Shown piece by piece: positions 34,077 through 43,419 of a DNA stretch of 64,000 nucleotides. The translations under genes and the position numbers were made by a program. Position 1 is the stretch's first letter; every line of letters starts with the position of its first letter. The notes under the pieces were generated by a model. It was not told the origin of the DNA, made no database searches, and worked only from the letters and a program-made list of their open reading frames with translations. Source of the DNA: an uncultured Winogradskyella sp. (GTDB lineage: Bacteria; Bacteroidota; Bacteroidia; Flavobacteriales; Flavobacteriaceae); contig CAJXLB010000003.1 of the NCBI GenBank assembly GCA_913055905.1, positions 186,001 through 250,000 of the forward strand, written 5' to 3'.

Positions 34077-34967
34077 TTAAATTTTAAATTTTATTCCTGT
34101 TCTTAAATAAAACGCGTTGAGATTATCCAACCTAAATATTTCATCTCTATTGTTATTTCTCAACACATTGTCTAACCGAAACGTAAACCCAGAGTAAGTA
34201 TAAGCCACAAGATGTTTAGTGAGCAAATATTCAAATCCCAAGCCAGCGACGGCAACGGATAACGAGATATTCTCGGCAGTTTTCCCATTTACCGTAATCG
34301 GTTGTTGCAAGTTAGCAAAATAACCGTCTAACAGAGCAAATCCTTGCAGAATAGCTTTGTCGCTAAAAAAATATTTCAAATTAGATTTGGGAATACCTGC
34401 AGAATAAGACCACTTGTCGTTTATCTTTCTGTAGTAGCTAATAAAGGGTAATGGAAAAGGCACTCCTACTGTAGTGTTATATGTTAATCCAAGTATTAAC
34501 CGATTTGGTTTTGAGCCATCGGCTGACTTGGTTCTATCTTTTATGGCATAAATACCTCCATTGAAGAAAATATCGTTTGCTGTAATACCTCGAGTTAAGG
34601 TGGACGCAATCCTTGGATTGAATTGAAATCCTAAGCGCCAGTCGCCTCTGGTCTCAAAGGTATAGCCCAAATTAAGGTCAATGACGTGGAGCCTGTCAAG
34701 GACACCAGTATCAAATGGGTAAGGTTCTTCTAAATTTAGGATAATCCTATTGTATTCGGCCCCAACAATAACATAGTTTTCATTCTTGATTTTAATTGGA
34801 TAATTGAGTATAGCTCGCAGCCTGGTGTATTGATCTTCTGAGCGACTACTGGGAATAAATGAGTATTCCAACCTTGCCAAATCAGTCAATTGGGCATAGA
34901 TTTGACAGCCGCCCAATACAAATACCACAATGGCGAATAACAGTTTTAATCTAAAACAAAGTCTCAT
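34077..34967 (-). CDS. DUF6268 family outer-membrane-type protein
   Basis: A 296-residue exported protein. The N-terminal segment (LLFAIVVFVLGGCQIYAQ) is a signal peptide; the Cys lies in a lipobox-like position but AQ suggests signal peptidase I. The mature part is a run of alternating strands with aromatic ends (LNLGYTFETRGDWRLGFQFN; VAGLGFEYLLTKHLVAYTYSG), as in outer-membrane beta-barrels, and ends in FYLRTGIKFKI. It is a conserved Bacteroidota family with unknown function. It sits 1 bp from the response regulator and 11 bp from the MscS gene, so a joint operon is likely. Confidence 0.7.
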   Translation of the reverse strand: MRLCFRLKLLFAIVVFVLGGCQIYAQLTDLARLEYSFIPSSRSEDQYTRLRAILNYPIKIKNENYVIVGAEYNRIILNLEEPYPFDTGVLDRLHVIDLNLGYTFETRGDWRLGFQFNPRIASTLTRGITANDIFFNGGIYAIKDRTKSADGSKPNRLILGLTYNTTVGVPFPLPFISYYRKINDKWSYSAGIPKSNLKYFFSDKAILQGFALLDGYFANLQQPITVNGKTAENISLSVAVAGLGFEYLLTKHLVAYTYSGFTFRLDNVLRNNNRDEIFRLDNLNAFYLRTGIKFKI

Positions 34968-34978
34968 TATGTCGCTTC

Positions 34979-35806
34979 CTATTTTGGTTGTATAAGATGC
35001 ACATCGCGCTGCGGAAATGGAATGGTAATATTATTGTCGCGAAAGAGTTTATCAATTTTAAAGCGTATATCACTTTTTGGAAATGGTGCTTTAAAGCTAT
35101 CATCTAATGTAAAGATGACTTTAAAATTTAACGAACTATCACCAAAATCCGTAAATAGAACGGTTGGCTCCGGTACTTTTATTACAGCTGGATGTTCGTC
35201 TGCCGCTTGCAGCAACAGTTTTTTTACAAGCTCAACATCACTGCCGTATGCCACACCAACCTCAACAGATTCTCGTGTTTCCGTCCCATTTTGTGTCCAG
35301 TTGAAAAGTGAGTTTGTTAAATAAAGATGGTTGGGTAAAATAAGCACCTTATTATCAATGGTTACAGCCCTTGTGGTCCGGAGTTTTATTTCTTCAACAC
35401 GTCCAATTTTTCCATCAATTTCAATAATATCTCCGACATGTACGGTTTGGTCGAGTAGAATAAAAATACCTGAAATTATATCCTGAAAGAAGGTCTGAAG
35501 TGCCAAACCTATACCTATCAATAGAGCAGCTGAAGCCGCTAAAACGCTATTCACATTAACGCCAATAGTATTCAAGGTTATCAGGAAAATAATGAGGTAA
35601 ATCACCCATTTGCCATACGAAAATAAGGTTACAAATTTTGCTTTATCTTCTCTGGGAAGGTTTCTTGTAATCAACCGTCTCAAACCCTTTACAACAAAAG
35701 AGGTAATAAGTATGACAAATAGAACAAATAAAATGCCCTTGACACTTATGGAGATATCTTCTGAAAAATGAAATGTGTAATTGAGTATATCCTTTACTTC
35801 TTGCAT
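34979..35806 (-). CDS. MscS family small-conductance mechanosensitive channel
   Basis: A 275-residue inner-membrane protein with three hydrophobic segments (about 25-45, 60-80, 90-110), like E. coli MscS. The pore-lining and beta-domain signature is present: NSVLAASAALLIGIGLALQ, FFQDIISGIFILLDQTVHVG, DIIEIDGKIGRVEEIKLRTT. It opens under membrane tension to release solutes on osmotic downshift. It overlaps no gene; 11 bp separate it from the DUF6268 gene downstream, and 49 bp from the ABC permease gene upstream. Confidence 0.93.
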   Translation of the reverse strand: MQEVKDILNYTFHFSEDISISVKGILFVLFVILITSFVVKGLRRLITRNLPREDKAKFVTLFSYGKWVIYLIIFLITLNTIGVNVNSVLAASAALLIGIGLALQTFFQDIISGIFILLDQTVHVGDIIEIDGKIGRVEEIKLRTTRAVTIDNKVLILPNHLYLTNSLFNWTQNGTETRESVEVGVAYGSDVELVKKLLLQAADEHPAVIKVPEPTVLFTDFGDSSLNFKVIFTLDDSFKAPFPKSDIRFKIDKLFRDNNITIPFPQRDVHLIQPK

Positions 35807-35855
35807 TCTTAAAATTAATCAATTTTTAATGAGTGATGAATTAACACTGTGTTTA

Positions 35856-37169
35856 TCAATATTTCATCCACTTAAAGAGTTCTTTATAAGAGGGTTTTTT
35901 GCCATACATTAAAATACCAACTCTATAAATTTTGGCACCAATCCAAACCGTAAACATAAAGGTTGCTATGAGCAATAGTAAAGACAATCCTTGTTGCCAT
36001 AACGGCACTCCAAAAGGAATGCGCATCAGCATCACGACAGGCGATGTAAATGGAATAAAGGAGAATACAGTTGACACTGTGCCGTGAGGATCTTCAATTA
36101 CTGTAAAAAATCCAACATAAACAGCCAAAATCAAGGGCATTATAATGGGTAGCATAAACTGCTGGGTATCTGTTTCATTATCAACGGCGGCTCCAATGGC
36201 AGCGTACAACGAACTGTAAAGCAAATAGCCTCCAAGAAAGAAAAACACAAAGGCCACTATTAGGTTGGCTATAGGTAGGTTGCCAATGGCAATGAGAAGA
36301 TTTTCTGCGATCATCTGAGCGTCTTGACTCTGGATACTTTGACGAACCATGTCTTGTTGTGGTGTTTGCAATTGAGAGACATCAATGCCAAAAATAGCAG
36401 TGACTACTATAATTAAAACACCTCCTAAGAGAATCCATATTACAAATTGGGTTACACCAGCAAGGGATGTCCCTATAATTTTCCCTAGCATTAACTGTAC
36501 AGGTTTAACCGAAGAGATAATTATTTCAATGATTCGGCTAGTTTTTTCTTCAATGACACTTCGCATTATCATATTACCGTAAATAATGATGAACATAAAC
36601 AACAAGTATCCAGCCATACCGCCAAATGCAAGCTTTACGATATTGTCTATTTTAGAACTTTTTTCTCCTTCAAAACTTTCCTGACCAATATTTACTTGGG
36701 TTTTGGAACTTTGAATTTGCTCTAAAGACACACCATCCGCTTGGAGTTTCATTTCGCGCAATCGCCTTTCAATTTTAGATTCTAAGCTTGAAATAACTGT
36801 TATGGAAGGGGAGTCTTTGGAATAAAATTTAAAATGAACTGGTGTATTATCTGATGACAAAGCATCACCAATATGAAGAAGCCCATAGTCCTCTCTTTCC
36901 TTAACTAGAGCAATGGCTGTTTCTAAATCGATATCAGCCAAATAATTATAAGTCGTTGTCTCTGTATTTTGAAATAAATCCGTTAAATAGCCCGATTCAT
37001 CAAGAACAGAGATGCTACGCTGTTTATCGTTATTAAGCTGCGACAAATAAGCGACTACAGCAATAAGCCCAATCATGATCAATGGACTTAAAAAGGTCAT
37101 TACCACAAAGGACTTATTTCTAACCTTGGTAAGGTACTCACGCTTAATTATTAAAGGTAAGTGGTTCAT
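35856..37169 (-). CDS. ABC-2 permease, NatB-like
   Basis: A 437-residue membrane protein. One helix at the start (SFVVMTFLSPLIMIGLIAVV), a large extracytoplasmic loop of about 150 residues, then a second membrane bundle with five helices (about 180-420). This matches the NatB class of ABC-2 permeases, which export Na+ or other small molecules. Its ATPase gene ends 2 bp upstream, so translation is coupled. The substrate is unknown; NatAB is the nearest named relative but is not proven. Confidence 0.85.
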   Translation of the reverse strand: MNHLPLIIKREYLTKVRNKSFVVMTFLSPLIMIGLIAVVAYLSQLNNDKQRSISVLDESGYLTDLFQNTETTTYNYLADIDLETAIALVKEREDYGLLHIGDALSSDNTPVHFKFYSKDSPSITVISSLESKIERRLREMKLQADGVSLEQIQSSKTQVNIGQESFEGEKSSKIDNIVKLAFGGMAGYLLFMFIIIYGNMIMRSVIEEKTSRIIEIIISSVKPVQLMLGKIIGTSLAGVTQFVIWILLGGVLIIVVTAIFGIDVSQLQTPQQDMVRQSIQSQDAQMIAENLLIAIGNLPIANLIVAFVFFFLGGYLLYSSLYAAIGAAVDNETDTQQFMLPIIMPLILAVYVGFFTVIEDPHGTVSTVFSFIPFTSPVVMLMRIPFGVPLWQQGLSLLLLIATFMFTVWIGAKIYRVGILMYGKKPSYKELFKWMKY

Positions 37170-37171
37170 TC

Positions 37172-38098
37172 TTAGTTGTTTTTAACGGTTTCTATGAAAA
37201 TATCATTAGCGGTTGGCAACACCTCCACAAAGTGATGTATCTCTGCCTTTGACATTAAATAGGAAAGCAAATCATTAGGAGAGGTTTTTGCATCAATCTT
37301 TATATTGATTTTAATGTCATCATGTAGATTTTTAAATGTAGCGGGCAAAACCTCAAAATTTTCCTTTAGTTGAGCCATTATTCTTTCGGCATTGTCCGCC
37401 TGCATGCCAACTTCAAAGGTATTTGTTTTAAACTGGCGTTTGATATCATTTAACTTGCCATCCAATACTTTATTGGATTTATGAATAAGCGCAATATGAT
37501 CACAGAGTTCCTCAACAGACTCCATCCGATGCGTAGAAAAAATAACGGTAGCTCCTTGATCTCTCAATTGCAGGATTTCATCCTTTATTAAATTGGCATT
37601 TATGGGATCAAAGCCTGAGAAGGGTTCATCGAAAATAAGCAATTTCGGCTGGTGCAGCACAGTAACAACAAATTGGATTTTTTGAGCCTGGCCCTTACTC
37701 AGCTCTTGTATTTTTTTGTTCCACCAATCTCCAATTTCAAGCTTCTCGAACCAATATTTCAATCGTTTTTTGGCCTCAGTTTTAGAAAGTCCTTTTAATT
37801 GTGCGAGATACAGTGCTTGTTCGCCAACCTTCATAGATTTATAAAGTCCGCGTTCTTCCGGAAGATAGCCAATATCCTTAATATGTTCAGGCCTTAGAGG
37901 TTCATTGTCTAAGGTAACACTACCTTCATCAGGCATAGTGATTTGATTAATAATTCTAATTAAGGTTGTTTTTCCCGCTCCGTTAGGCCCAAGGAGACCA
38001 AAAATACTTCCCTGAGGCACGGCAATTGACACCTTATTTAGCGCTGTAAAGTTTCCATAGCGTTTTGTTACGGAATTAGCAACCAATAAGTCCTTCAT
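37172..38098 (-). CDS. ABC transporter ATPase, NatA-like
   Basis: A 308-residue ATPase partner of the NatB-like permease. Walker A is GPNGAGKTT near residue 38, the signature ELSKGQAQKIQFV near 136, Walker B LLIFDEPFSGFDP near 156, followed by STHRMESVEELC. The signature reads LSKGQ rather than LSGGQ, as is common in this class. A DUF4162-type C-terminal domain spans about 215-300. A -7-like TATCTTTA is found upstream (38128-38135 on the opposite strand). Confidence 0.9.
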   Translation of the reverse strand: MKDLLVANSVTKRYGNFTALNKVSIAVPQGSIFGLLGPNGAGKTTLIRIINQITMPDEGSVTLDNEPLRPEHIKDIGYLPEERGLYKSMKVGEQALYLAQLKGLSKTEAKKRLKYWFEKLEIGDWWNKKIQELSKGQAQKIQFVVTVLHQPKLLIFDEPFSGFDPINANLIKDEILQLRDQGATVIFSTHRMESVEELCDHIALIHKSNKVLDGKLNDIKRQFKTNTFEVGMQADNAERIMAQLKENFEVLPATFKNLHDDIKINIKIDAKTSPNDLLSYLMSKAEIHHFVEVLPTANDIFIETVKNN

Positions 38099-38254
38099 GT
38101 ATTTAGAAATTTGCGTTGGTTAATCTGTAAAGATATTAAAGTTATAAGGTTTCTTGTAAAAATCCTCCCTAAATATCACCTTGGAAAATGGACTGTAGAG
38201 CACGCCAGAAATAAGACTACTTAAACAGACTGCCCTTGGTTGTAAATAAGGTTT

Positions 38255-38297
38255 TTTAAAAAAACAAAACCCACCCTTATACAAAGATAAGGATGGG
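38255..38297 (-). terminator. Terminator of the dnaJ-grpE operon
   Basis: Read on the minus strand, CCCATCCTTAT and ATAAGGGTGGG (38297-38287 and 38280-38270) pair with one G-U, then TTTTGTTTTTTT follows. It lies about 87 bp beyond the dnaJ stop. Confidence 0.8.
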
Positions 38298-38300
38298 AAA

Positions 38301-38317
38301 AAATTGCTATGAAAAAG
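38301..38317 (+). repeat. 17-base dispersed repeat, copy A
   Basis: AAATTGCTATGAAAAAG occurs here on the plus strand, and the same 17 bases occur on the minus strand at 43414-43430. Both lie just outside a terminator in a non-coding gap. The match could be chance in AT-rich DNA. Confidence 0.3.
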
Positions 38318-38383
38318 AAAAATTACCGCTAATTAGCATTAGCGATAAGTCAAAGATACTATTTTTTATTAAACAGAAGCTTT

Positions 38384-39496
38384 TTAAGAGAACATATCTT
38401 TAACCTTTTCAAAAAATGATTTATCTGAACTTTCTGGTTTTGGCTCAAAATGTTCGTCATTTCTCATGTTCTCAAAAAAGTCCTTTTGTTTTTTGCTTAA
38501 AGTCTTTGGCGTCCAAACATTTACATGTACGAGTAAATCTCCTTTACCGTAGCCATTTATACTTGGAATACCTTTACCTCTTAATCTCAGGATTTTTCCT
38601 GATTGTACACCTGCTTCAATTTTAATTCTAACCTTTCCAGAAACCGTGTCGATTTCCTTTGATGTTCCCAACACAGCATCGGGCAGGCTCACATACATAT
38701 CGTAATGCAGATTATCGCCCTCTCGTTTTAAGGTTGGATGCTCCTGTTCTTGTATAGCAACTAAAAGGTCTCCAGCAATACCATTTCCAGGTGCATCATT
38801 CCCTTTTCCAGTTACTTTGAGTTGCATACCATCTACAACGCCTGCAGGTATTTTAACCGATACGGTTTCTTCTGAAACGATAAGGCCATTGGCATCAGCT
38901 CCGTCGGGTCGTTTATCTATAGTCTGCCCTGCTCCACCACATGTTTGGCATGGAGAAGCCGTTTGCATTCGTCCTAAAATGGTATTGGTGATTCTGGTAA
39001 CTTGACCTGTACCATTACACGTACCACAAGTTTTGTAGGTGGTCCCAGGTGCTTGGACCTTACGCTTTACTTTTATTTTTTTCTCAACGCCATTGGCAAC
39101 TTCCTCTATCGTGAGTTTAACACGGATCCTAAGGTTACTTCCTTTTGGTACGCGCTGTCTGCCGCCGCCAAAACCACTGAAGCCTCCACCACCGAAAGCA
39201 CCTCCAAAAATATCACCAAATTGACTGAATATGTCTTCCATATTCATACCGCCACCGCCAAAGCCTCCTGCGCCATCAAAGGCTTGATGGCCAAATCTGT
39301 CGTAACGCGCTTTCTTGTCTGGATTGCTCAATACCTCGTAAGCTTCGGCCGCCTTCTTAAATTTGTCCTCAGCTTCTTTATCTCCAGGGTTTTTATCGGG
39401 ATGGTACTTAAGGGCCATCTTCCGATACGCCTTTTTTATTTCTGATTCGGAGGCATTTTTGCTAATACCCAATACGTCGTAATAATCTTCTTTCAT
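38384..39496 (-). CDS. dnaJ: Chaperone DnaJ (Hsp40) with a half zinc finger
   Basis: A 370-residue co-chaperone that stimulates DnaK ATPase. J domain 5-66 has the HPD motif at H32-D34. The G/F region (70-120) is followed by the Cys-rich region, then the C-terminal substrate domains ([28 protein letters not shown]). Only two CxxCxGxG repeats are found ([16 protein letters not shown]) instead of the usual four. By spacing they correspond to repeats II and III of E. coli DnaJ, so one of the two zinc centres is absent; I believe this is normal in the group. It is transcribed after grpE. Confidence 0.95.
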   Translation of the reverse strand: MKEDYYDVLGISKNASESEIKKAYRKMALKYHPDKNPGDKEAEDKFKKAAEAYEVLSNPDKKARYDRFGHQAFDGAGGFGGGGMNMEDIFSQFGDIFGGAFGGGGFSGFGGGRQRVPKGSNLRIRVKLTIEEVANGVEKKIKVKRKVQAPGTTYKTCGTCNGTGQVTRITNTILGRMQTASPCQTCGGAGQTIDKRPDGADANGLIVSEETVSVKIPAGVVDGMQLKVTGKGNDAPGNGIAGDLLVAIQEQEHPTLKREGDNLHYDMYVSLPDAVLGTSKEIDTVSGKVRIKIEAGVQSGKILRLRGKGIPSINGYGKGDLLVHVNVWTPKTLSKKQKDFFENMRNDEHFEPKPESSDKSFFEKVKDMFS

Positions 39497-39528
39497 AATA
39501 AATCCGCGTGACTAGCGTTCGTTTGTTT

Positions 39529-40083
39529 TTATTGTCCTATAACTACCTTTGGAAAACGAATGACCTTATCTCCCAACTTATAACCACCTTCAACAATATC
39601 AATTATTTTTCCTTTTAGGTCGTCGCTTGGTGCAGGAATTTGTGTAACGGCCTCGTGGTCATCTGCGTTAAAGTTGTCCCCTTTCTGAACTTCAATTTTT
39701 GATAGCCCTTTTTGCTCTAGGGTTTTCATTAATTTATTGTAAATCAGGTGGACTCCTTTTCCCAAGTCCTCAGCAGCCTTATCCTCATCAATATGCTTTA
39801 TGGCCCTTTCAAAATCATCGAGAATGGGTAGCATGGCCACCATGACCTCTTCATTTGCAGTCTTAAAAAGGTCCATACGCTCTTTGGACGTACGCTTCTT
39901 GTAATTTTCAAATTCAGCAAATAAGCGCATGAACTTATCTTTCTCATCTGCCAGTTGTTCCTCTAGTTTTTCTTCGGCACTTTTAGTGGTGCCAGAAGAC
40001 TGAGTTTCTTCGTCTGCAGTAGCAGTTGCAGTATCTTCTACTTGTGGCTCTTCAACCTTATTATCTTTATCTTTTTTACTCAT
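39529..40083 (-). CDS. grpE: Nucleotide exchange factor GrpE
   Basis: A 184-residue partner of DnaK. The disordered acidic start (MSKKDKDNKVEEPQVEDTAT) is followed by a coiled coil (about 45-85, EEKLEEQLADEKDKFMRLFA) and the GrpE core (NYKKRTSKE, ILDDFERAI) with the C-terminal beta-wing (VVEGGYKLGDKVIRFPKVVI). The start is taken at the ATG at 40083, with a consensus promoter 38 bp upstream. It leads the grpE-dnaJ operon, 32 bp before dnaJ. Confidence 0.95.
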   Translation of the reverse strand: MSKKDKDNKVEEPQVEDTATATADEETQSSGTTKSAEEKLEEQLADEKDKFMRLFAEFENYKKRTSKERMDLFKTANEEVMVAMLPILDDFERAIKHIDEDKAAEDLGKGVHLIYNKLMKTLEQKGLSKIEVQKGDNFNADDHEAVTQIPAPSDDLKGKIIDIVEGGYKLGDKVIRFPKVVIGQ

Positions 40084-40120
40084 TTTTGAGTTCTTTTTAT
40101 TTATCACGATTTACAAGTGG

Positions 40121-40152
40121 CAAAAGTACTGCCATTATTATAAAAATGTCAA
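40121..40152 (-). promoter_or_regulatory. Promoter of grpE-dnaJ
   Basis: On the minus strand TTG (40152-40150), 21 bp spacer, TACTTTTG (40128-40121). It matches the Bacteroidota housekeeping consensus. RNA starts near 40115, giving a leader of about 32 bases. No CIRCE-type inverted repeat is seen nearby. Confidence 0.65.
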
Positions 40153-40197
40153 AATGTCATTAACATTTTTTTATAAGTGCTATGCCTTACTAATAGT

Positions 40198-40205
40198 TAC
40201 CTTTG
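40198..40205 (+). promoter_or_regulatory. Possible -7 element for the YceI gene
   Basis: TACCTTTG matches TAnnTTTG 29 bp before the ATG at 40234. No good TTG is found 19-21 bp upstream, so the match is partial. Confidence 0.35.
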
Positions 40206-40233
40206 TGACTCAAACCAAAACAAAAACATTGAT

Positions 40234-40887
40234 ATGAAAACATCACTCTTAAAAACAATGGCCTTAGTTGCCGTTATTTCTTTATCCAGCTGCAAGGACA
40301 AGGCTAAGGAAGCTGAAACGAAGGCAGCTGAAGAAGCAGCAGTTGCAGAAGCTACGGCTATCTCCTATACCGCATTAACCGACCAGTCCATGATAGAATG
40401 GAAAGGCTTTAAACCAACCGGAACCCATAACGGTACCATTAGTGTAGCGCAAGGAGAGGTTAGTGTCTCTGATGGTGCTATTGAAAGTGGAACTTTTGTT
40501 ATTGATATGGGAAGTATAGAAGTACTGGATATTCCTAAGGATAATGAAAAAAATGCCGATTTAAGAGGTCATTTAATCAGTGCCGATTTTTTTGATGTTG
40601 AAACTTATCCCAACGCAACTTTTGAGGTGACAGGTCTTTCTACCGTTGATGGCAAAACAATGCTTTCTGGTAATTTAACCATGAAGGATGCTACAAATAA
40701 CATTAGTTTCCCTGTAACAACCTCCATGGATGGTGATATGATGACACTTACAAGTGAAACATTTACTATAGATAGATCCAAGTGGAATGTACGCTATGGT
40801 TCTAAATCATTTTTTGATGACTTAGGAGATAAATTTATCAATGATGATATTGAACTTAAAGTAACCTTAGTTGCTAAAAAGGCCTAA
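40234..40887 (+). CDS. YceI-family lipoprotein
   Basis: A 217-residue protein with a lipobox (LKTMALVAVISLSSCKDK, Cys about residue 19). A Glu/Ala-rich spacer (KEAETKAAEEAAVAEAT) connects it to the YceI domain: ALTDQSMIEWKGFKPTGTHN, GTFVIDMGSIEV, and FTIDRSKWNVRYGSKSFFDD. YceI proteins are lipocalin-like barrels that bind polyisoprenoids or other lipids. The ATG at 40234 is preferred because it starts the signal peptide. It is divergent from grpE and is followed by a strong terminator. Confidence 0.92.
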   Translation: MKTSLLKTMALVAVISLSSCKDKAKEAETKAAEEAAVAEATAISYTALTDQSMIEWKGFKPTGTHNGTISVAQGEVSVSDGAIESGTFVIDMGSIEVLDIPKDNEKNADLRGHLISADFFDVETYPNATFEVTGLSTVDGKTMLSGNLTMKDATNNISFPVTTSMDGDMMTLTSETFTIDRSKWNVRYGSKSFFDDLGDKFINDDIELKVTLVAKKA

Positions 40888-40910
40888 GGCTAATATTTTA
40901 TTCAAGAAGC

Positions 40911-40942
40911 AAAAGCACTGGTAACCAACCAGTGCTTTTTTT
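40911..40942 (+). terminator. Terminator of the YceI gene
   Basis: AAAAGCACTGGT, loop AACCA, ACCAGTGCTTTT then more T residues. The hairpin is perfect. Confidence 0.9.
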
Positions 40943-41118
40943 GTGGATATCCACTGAGGGTCTAAATACTCTAACGCTATGCATTTACAATTTCTTAAAA
41001 TTTATAAGTAATACATCTCACGATTTTTAATAATTTTATAGAATGAGATGAGACGGATTTTAATTTAAATTCAAAGTACCTCTCAACTAGTGTTTCTCCC
41101 TAACATGCACCACATAAA

Positions 41119-43323
41119 ATGGCCTTTAGCATTAAACAAAAAAAATATTGGATAATAGGAACCGTTTTAATCCTCCTACTCATTACCCTGTTATTATTGC
41201 CGACTCTCATTAAAAATTATACCACAAAAAACAGTAAAGAACTTTTTGGCAGGCAAATAAATGTAGAAAAACTTAACTATAATTACTTTACAAGTACGGC
41301 CAAAATTATAGACTTCAAGATGTTGGAGTCCAATGATAGCGACACCTTTATTAGTTTTGACACTTTGATTGTCAATTTAGAGCCGTTCCGTTTACTTTTT
41401 GGCGAAAAAAATGTTGAGCAATTTTACATTAAGGGTCTCGATGTGAATATTAAGATGAAAGATTCAAGCTTTAATTTTGATGATTTAATCGCATTTTATT
41501 CAAAATCTGCTGACACTGTAAACGAAACGGAAGAAGACGCTTTTAAATACGACTTATCCAAACTAGAGTTAAAAGAGGCCAATTTCTATTTTGATGACCA
41601 AAATGTGGGTAAAGAAACCCATATTGAAAACTTTTCATTCTTCATACCACAAATTGTCTGGAATCAAGGCGAAAAAAGCAAAGCCGATTTAGCATTTAAT
41701 TTTAAAAACGGAGGCTATTTTAAGAGCGATTTAAACATAAATCCGGTCAATGGCGATTTTGACGCCACCATTGAAGTGAATAGATTAAACCTTAATTCTT
41801 TTTATGAGTACGTTGCTCAATATGCCGAAATCAATGACTTTAATGGGAGCGTAAATTCTATCATAAGAATTGTTGGAAATACCCAAGCGCCGGAAAAATC
41901 CCTGCTGTCTGGTGAAGTAGAGGTCAGTGAATTCAACATGACGGACAAAAATGATAAGGCGTTCTTAAAAACAGACCTAGCCAAAATAGGATTAAATGAA
42001 ATTGACAGCTATAACAGTGCTTATAAAATTGGTACTATAGAGCTGCAAAGGCCCTATATTTATTTTGAAATGGATTCCATTACCAATAATTTCTTCAAAA
42101 TCTTTAAGATTGAAGACGATAGCATAGAATCCCAAACCAATGAGTCAAATAACGCTACAGCATCAATCTATTACGAAATTGAAAAGCTCAAGGTTAATTC
42201 TGGTCTTATGGACTACAGCGATAACCTAACAGGACAACGTTTTGACTACCATCTTAATGATATTGCCATTGATACCGATAAGATTGTAAGCACAGCGGAA
42301 TGGATAACCATTTATTCAGATATGTTGCTGAACAACCGAGGAACCCTCAAATCTAAATTAGGGATTAATCCAAAAGCCTACGATAATTTAAATCTGGATA
42401 TAGTCATTGAGAACTTTTTGCTTTCCGATATTAATATTTATGCCAACTATTATACAGGCCACAATGTTCTCAAAGGCGATTTTTATTACTATTCAAAATC
42501 CAAGCTAACCAATGGTGCTATCAATAGCGAGAATCAATTGTTGGTTAAGAATGTTTCCGTAGAAAACCAAAAAGGAGGTCTCTATACGTTGCCTCTTAAA
42601 TTCGCATTGTTTTTATTAAAGGATAAAAATGGTGATGTAAATCTAACGGTTCCCGTAAGGGGAGACCTTAACGACCCTGAGATTAATGTTGGTAAACTAG
42701 TTTGGACAACCATTAAGAATAAAATTACTGGAGCAGCATCTGACCCAATTGGTGCCTTAGCAGGTCTTGTAAACGTAAAACCTGAGGATTACAAAGCGCT
42801 AGAATTTAGTTATACCGATACCATTCCTAACGAAGAGCAGTATACGAAATTGGATAAGCTCCTTGAAATGGAAACGGCCAAAGAAGGTCTAAAAATAAAG
42901 CTAGAGCATTTTATAGATACGGAACTTCAGTCTAAAGCATTGGCTGTGGAAGCCTTAGGGCAAAAATTTTATACCGATAAACAAAAAGATTATAGAAAAG
43001 ATGAAAAGGCCTTTAAAAGGTACATCAGAAGAGCAACTAAAAATGATACGATTAGCATAGAAGATGCCGCCCTAATGCTTGTTCCCGAAGCCGAACTGAA
43101 TGCATTGGCATTGAAATATCAAGCTGTGTTGCGACGAAATACAAGTGCGTATCTCAAAAGCAAAAAGCCAAATACCAATATAGAAGTGGTTGCAGCACCT
43201 GCCGCTGAGCCTGAACAAACGGGATCACAAAATAAATTAAAGATAACATTTGATATGCTCAGTGTTTTGGCCGATGACCCTGAAACGGCAGCTACAGCTG
43301 AGAACCCTAGATCAAGCGATTAG
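41119..43323 (+). CDS. DUF748 (AsmA-like) family protein
   Basis: A 734-residue protein with an N-terminal membrane helix (WIIGTVLILLLITLLLLPTL) and a long periplasmic beta-rich domain. Regions typical of DUF748 include FISFDTLIVNLEPFRL, FYIKGLDVNIK and YDLSKLELKEANFYF, then GDFYYYSKSKLTNG, LPLKFALFLLKDKNGDVNL and VPVRGDLNDPEINVGKLVW. DUF748 belongs to the AsmA-like group, thought to form lipid-transfer bridges or to affect outer-membrane assembly. A charged helical C-terminus of about 150 residues follows. It is monocistronic, with a terminator downstream. Confidence 0.82.
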   Translation: MAFSIKQKKYWIIGTVLILLLITLLLLPTLIKNYTTKNSKELFGRQINVEKLNYNYFTSTAKIIDFKMLESNDSDTFISFDTLIVNLEPFRLLFGEKNVEQFYIKGLDVNIKMKDSSFNFDDLIAFYSKSADTVNETEEDAFKYDLSKLELKEANFYFDDQNVGKETHIENFSFFIPQIVWNQGEKSKADLAFNFKNGGYFKSDLNINPVNGDFDATIEVNRLNLNSFYEYVAQYAEINDFNGSVNSIIRIVGNTQAPEKSLLSGEVEVSEFNMTDKNDKAFLKTDLAKIGLNEIDSYNSAYKIGTIELQRPYIYFEMDSITNNFFKIFKIEDDSIESQTNESNNATASIYYEIEKLKVNSGLMDYSDNLTGQRFDYHLNDIAIDTDKIVSTAEWITIYSDMLLNNRGTLKSKLGINPKAYDNLNLDIVIENFLLSDINIYANYYTGHNVLKGDFYYYSKSKLTNGAINSENQLLVKNVSVENQKGGLYTLPLKFALFLLKDKNGDVNLTVPVRGDLNDPEINVGKLVWTTIKNKITGAASDPIGALAGLVNVKPEDYKALEFSYTDTIPNEEQYTKLDKLLEMETAKEGLKIKLEHFIDTELQSKALAVEALGQKFYTDKQKDYRKDEKAFKRYIRRATKNDTISIEDAALMLVPEAELNALALKYQAVLRRNTSAYLKSKKPNTNIEVVAAPAAEPEQTGSQNKLKITFDMLSVLADDPETAATAENPRSSD

Positions 43324-43384
43324 TTTATTCAATAATTTGGCCTAGAGGTAATTCTTTTTTATTGAAATAAAAAACACCAAACAA

Positions 43385-43419
43385 AAAGCACCCAAATAAT
43401 ATTGGGTGCTTTCCTTTTT
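43385..43419. terminator. Bidirectional terminator between DUF748 and fasciclin genes
   Basis: AAAGCACCCAA at 43385-43395 and TTGGGTGCTTT at 43402-43412 form a perfect stem. Plus-strand T residues follow at 43415-43419, and on the minus strand there is a T-rich run. The genes converge here. Confidence 0.8.

Noticed and set aside
38327-38344. Perfect 7-bp inverted repeat CGCTAAT-TAGC-ATTAGCG beyond dnaJ
   Set aside because: No U-run and no gene to regulate; the dnaJ terminator is at 38255-38297. It may be only mRNA tail structure.
39002-39445. 147-residue plus-strand frame opposite dnaJ
   Set aside because: It is the complement of the conserved dnaJ sequence; its length results from the Gly/Phe-rich codons of DnaJ.
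40084-40233. CIRCE-type heat-shock operator near grpE
   Set aside because: No TTAGCACTC-N9-GAGTGCTAA-like repeat is present in the divergent region.
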